Assembly: GCF_018598225.1 (NCBI RefSeq)
Contig: NZ_JAHESF010000059.1
Span: 1-33,672, forward strand
Direction of reading: 5' to 3'
DNA length: 33,672 nucleotides
Source: Chryseosolibacter histidinae
GTDB taxonomy: Bacteria; Bacteroidota; Bacteroidia; Cytophagales; Cyclobacteriaceae
Positions 32,318-33,672 of this stretch are shown here, piece after piece. The first letter of the stretch is position 1. Each line of letters begins with the position of its first letter. The translations under genes were made by a program, and so were the position numbers. A model generated the notes under the pieces. It ran no database searches, had not been told where the DNA came from, and saw only the letters and a program-made list of their open reading frames with translations.

Positions 32318-33672
32318 TTGTACGTAACAAACTCCGGCGGTTTTACAAAGCTTGCGCTGTACTTGACGCGAAGGTTGCTGCTAAGTCGTATCACAAAGGA
32401 ATTCATATCTTCCACCGTTCTCGGGAAAAATACTACGCGCAGCTCTATCGTTCCGAATACGAGGTTCTCATTCCGGGTCCTGATCCCTCCGCCTAATCCG
32501 AAGTAAGGCTTGTCATAGAAGATGCTTTTGTTCTGGTCGCCGAGCATGGCCATTTCTCCGAAAACAAAGGGAGCCATTCTGAACCCCGCCAGACTCAACG
32601 GTGTAAAAGCGAGCGTTTCGGAATTGACATGGAACCGTTTTGTTCCCAACAAACTGTCGGCCGCAAAATACCGAAGTCCAAATTCATTGTTGATGTCCAG
32701 TGGCTGACTGGTGCGTTGGTTGGAGACGCGGGCGAAGTCTATTGTAATGGATTGCCGGATGAGCAACTGTCCATAAGGGATCAGCCTGCTCATGAGCGAG
32801 CTGTAAAGCAAAAATACGCCGTCTTCCAGTCCCTTGTTGCGAAAGCCTCCTGCCCTGAAGCCCACCGTATAAAAAGCGTTGTTGCGGCTAACGATAGACT
32901 TCTCCGCTTCAATTCCCAGGTAAGGTCGCTCAAGTCCGAGCTGGCGCATCCAGCCGTAGTACATGGAAACACGATGGCCATAGGGAACGTCTTCCGTACG
33001 ACCGAACCCGTAGATGTAGCTGGCTGTATAGAAGTTCTGTTTGAAAATAGTGAGCCCGCCAAGCACATACGTTCTGTTGTTGTACAAGGCATTCAGTCTT
33101 TCGAGTGACTGGAATGGCTGGTTCGTGAACCGCTGGTTGAAAGCGCGGATGGCCACGAAATGACGGGTACGCGTGCGCCAGTTGGCGTTGGCGCCGATGT
33201 TATAACCGATCCAGAAATCGTTGACCACATAACGGTAATTAAGGAACAGGGAGTCTTTGATCCTGAAAAGATTCTCGGACCAGTTTCTGCTGATCTCCAT
33301 ACCTCCGGCGAAAGTTGTATACGGCGATACGAGTGGCCGTTCGAGCCGCAGGTAATACGCTTTTTCTTCTTCTCTTCCATAACTGCTGCCCGTGTTCAGC
33401 TGTGTATATCCCGCGGTGCCACTGATAAAGCTTCCGCCGATGCTGTTCTTCCGGTAGAGCACTTCATAACCGAAGGGTGGTTGCCTGCCTTCCTGCAAAA
33501 GTCCGTTGAATTGTAAGCGCTGGCCCCAACCACCAAGGTTCACATCATAAAGCCGGAACCGCGTTTTGGTAGGGCCGCTGGGGTTGAACGATCCACCGAT
33601 GCTGAAAACGTCGCGGGTCAACCCCCCCACCTCCACTGAATCTTTGGAGCTGCGCCGGGGCACCACATAGAA
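32314..33672 (-). CDS. Outer-membrane beta-barrel protein (5' partial)
   Basis: The frame is open to the window edge, so the N-terminus is missing; 452 residues are seen. It has many alternating hydrophobic/polar strands with aromatic girdles (YYLRLERPLVSPYTTFAGGMEISRNW, SLFLNYRYVVNDFWIGYNIGANANW), and glycine turns, as in Omp85/BamA-like or surface-antigen barrels of Bacteroidota. The end is not a canonical terminal Phe. Whether it carries POTRA-type domains cannot be seen. Function unknown. Confidence 0.75.
   Translation of the reverse strand, partial: FYVVPRRSSKDSVEVGGLTRDVFSIGGSFNPSGPTKTRFRLYDVNLGGWGQRLQFNGLLQEGRQPPFGYEVLYRKNSIGGSFISGTAGYTQLNTGSSYGREEEKAYYLRLERPLVSPYTTFAGGMEISRNWSENLFRIKDSLFLNYRYVVNDFWIGYNIGANANWRTRTRHFVAIRAFNQRFTNQPFQSLERLNALYNNRTYVLGGLTIFKQNFYTASYIYGFGRTEDVPYGHRVSMYYGWMRQLGLERPYLGIEAEKSIVSRNNAFYTVGFRAGGFRNKGLEDGVFLLYSSLMSRLIPYGQLLIRQSITIDFARVSNQRTSQPLDINNEFGLRYFAADSLLGTKRFHVNSETLAFTPLSLAGFRMAPFVFGEMAMLGDQNKSIFYDKPYFGLGGGIRTRNENLVFGTIELRVVFFPRTVEDMNSFVIRLSSNLRVKYSASFVKPPEFVTYN

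Overview
The window is bacterial chromosome from a Bacteroidota member, most likely a Cytophagia-type glider. The evidence is a GldH gliding lipoprotein next to a PSP1/RicT protein, 7TMR-DISM histidine kinases, BatD, DUF4199-LuxR and TM2-DUF2752 gene pairs, lipoprotein signals, little Shine-Dalgarno sequence, and a few -7 elements of the Bacteroidota form TAnnTTTG. It looks like a draft contig of core and household genes. I see no phage, insertion sequence, CRISPR array, tRNA or rRNA. Bases 1-56 are not genomic: they read as an Illumina Nextera P7/i7 adapter with T>G and A>C errors, so the first gene is cut by a contig end. LAYOUT: 57-1386 RicT-like PSP1 protein (5' partial) and gldH. 1624-4114 two-component pair (HisKA_3 kinase plus LuxR-type regulator). 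4269-5413 DUF4199 protein and membrane-anchored LuxR regulator. 5538-6664 YdeI/OmdA-like protein and a small lipoprotein. 6676-9448 minus-strand operon of a secreted unknown, an endonuclease/exonuclease/phosphatase-fold protein and a membrane AraC regulator. 9492-10675 pnuC plus a NadR-type ribosylnicotinamide kinase (NAD salvage). 10661-12937 DGPF protein, NTF2-like lipoprotein and ECF42-type sigma factor. 13232-16621 sugar transporter divergent from a sugar-1-phosphate nucleotidyltransferase and an anomeric sugar kinase. 16826-19137 duplicated lipocalin-like secreted protein, queG, TM2 and DUF2752. 19251-22613 a 61-residue protein, batD, aroC and a small membrane protein. 22802-23730 an SNase-fold protein lacking key catalytic residues and a basic secreted protein. 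23968-26623 deoC, gapN-like and acylphosphatase, which may all act around glyceraldehyde-3-phosphate. 26613-28586 a second DISM kinase. 28807-33672 an unknown, an FMN glutamate-synthase-like protein, a TRIC-type channel, a haem-binding protein and an outer-membrane barrel cut by the window edge. The most unusual structure is in the gaps. At least nine intergenic elements are made of short phased units, mostly heptamers of the type RGTNNNC. They are usually arranged as 28-34 nt inverted arms around a variable spacer, they abut or overlap stop codons, and in two places one element sits inside another. Different families use different heptamers but keep the same architecture, which suggests a common mechanism of origin or spread.
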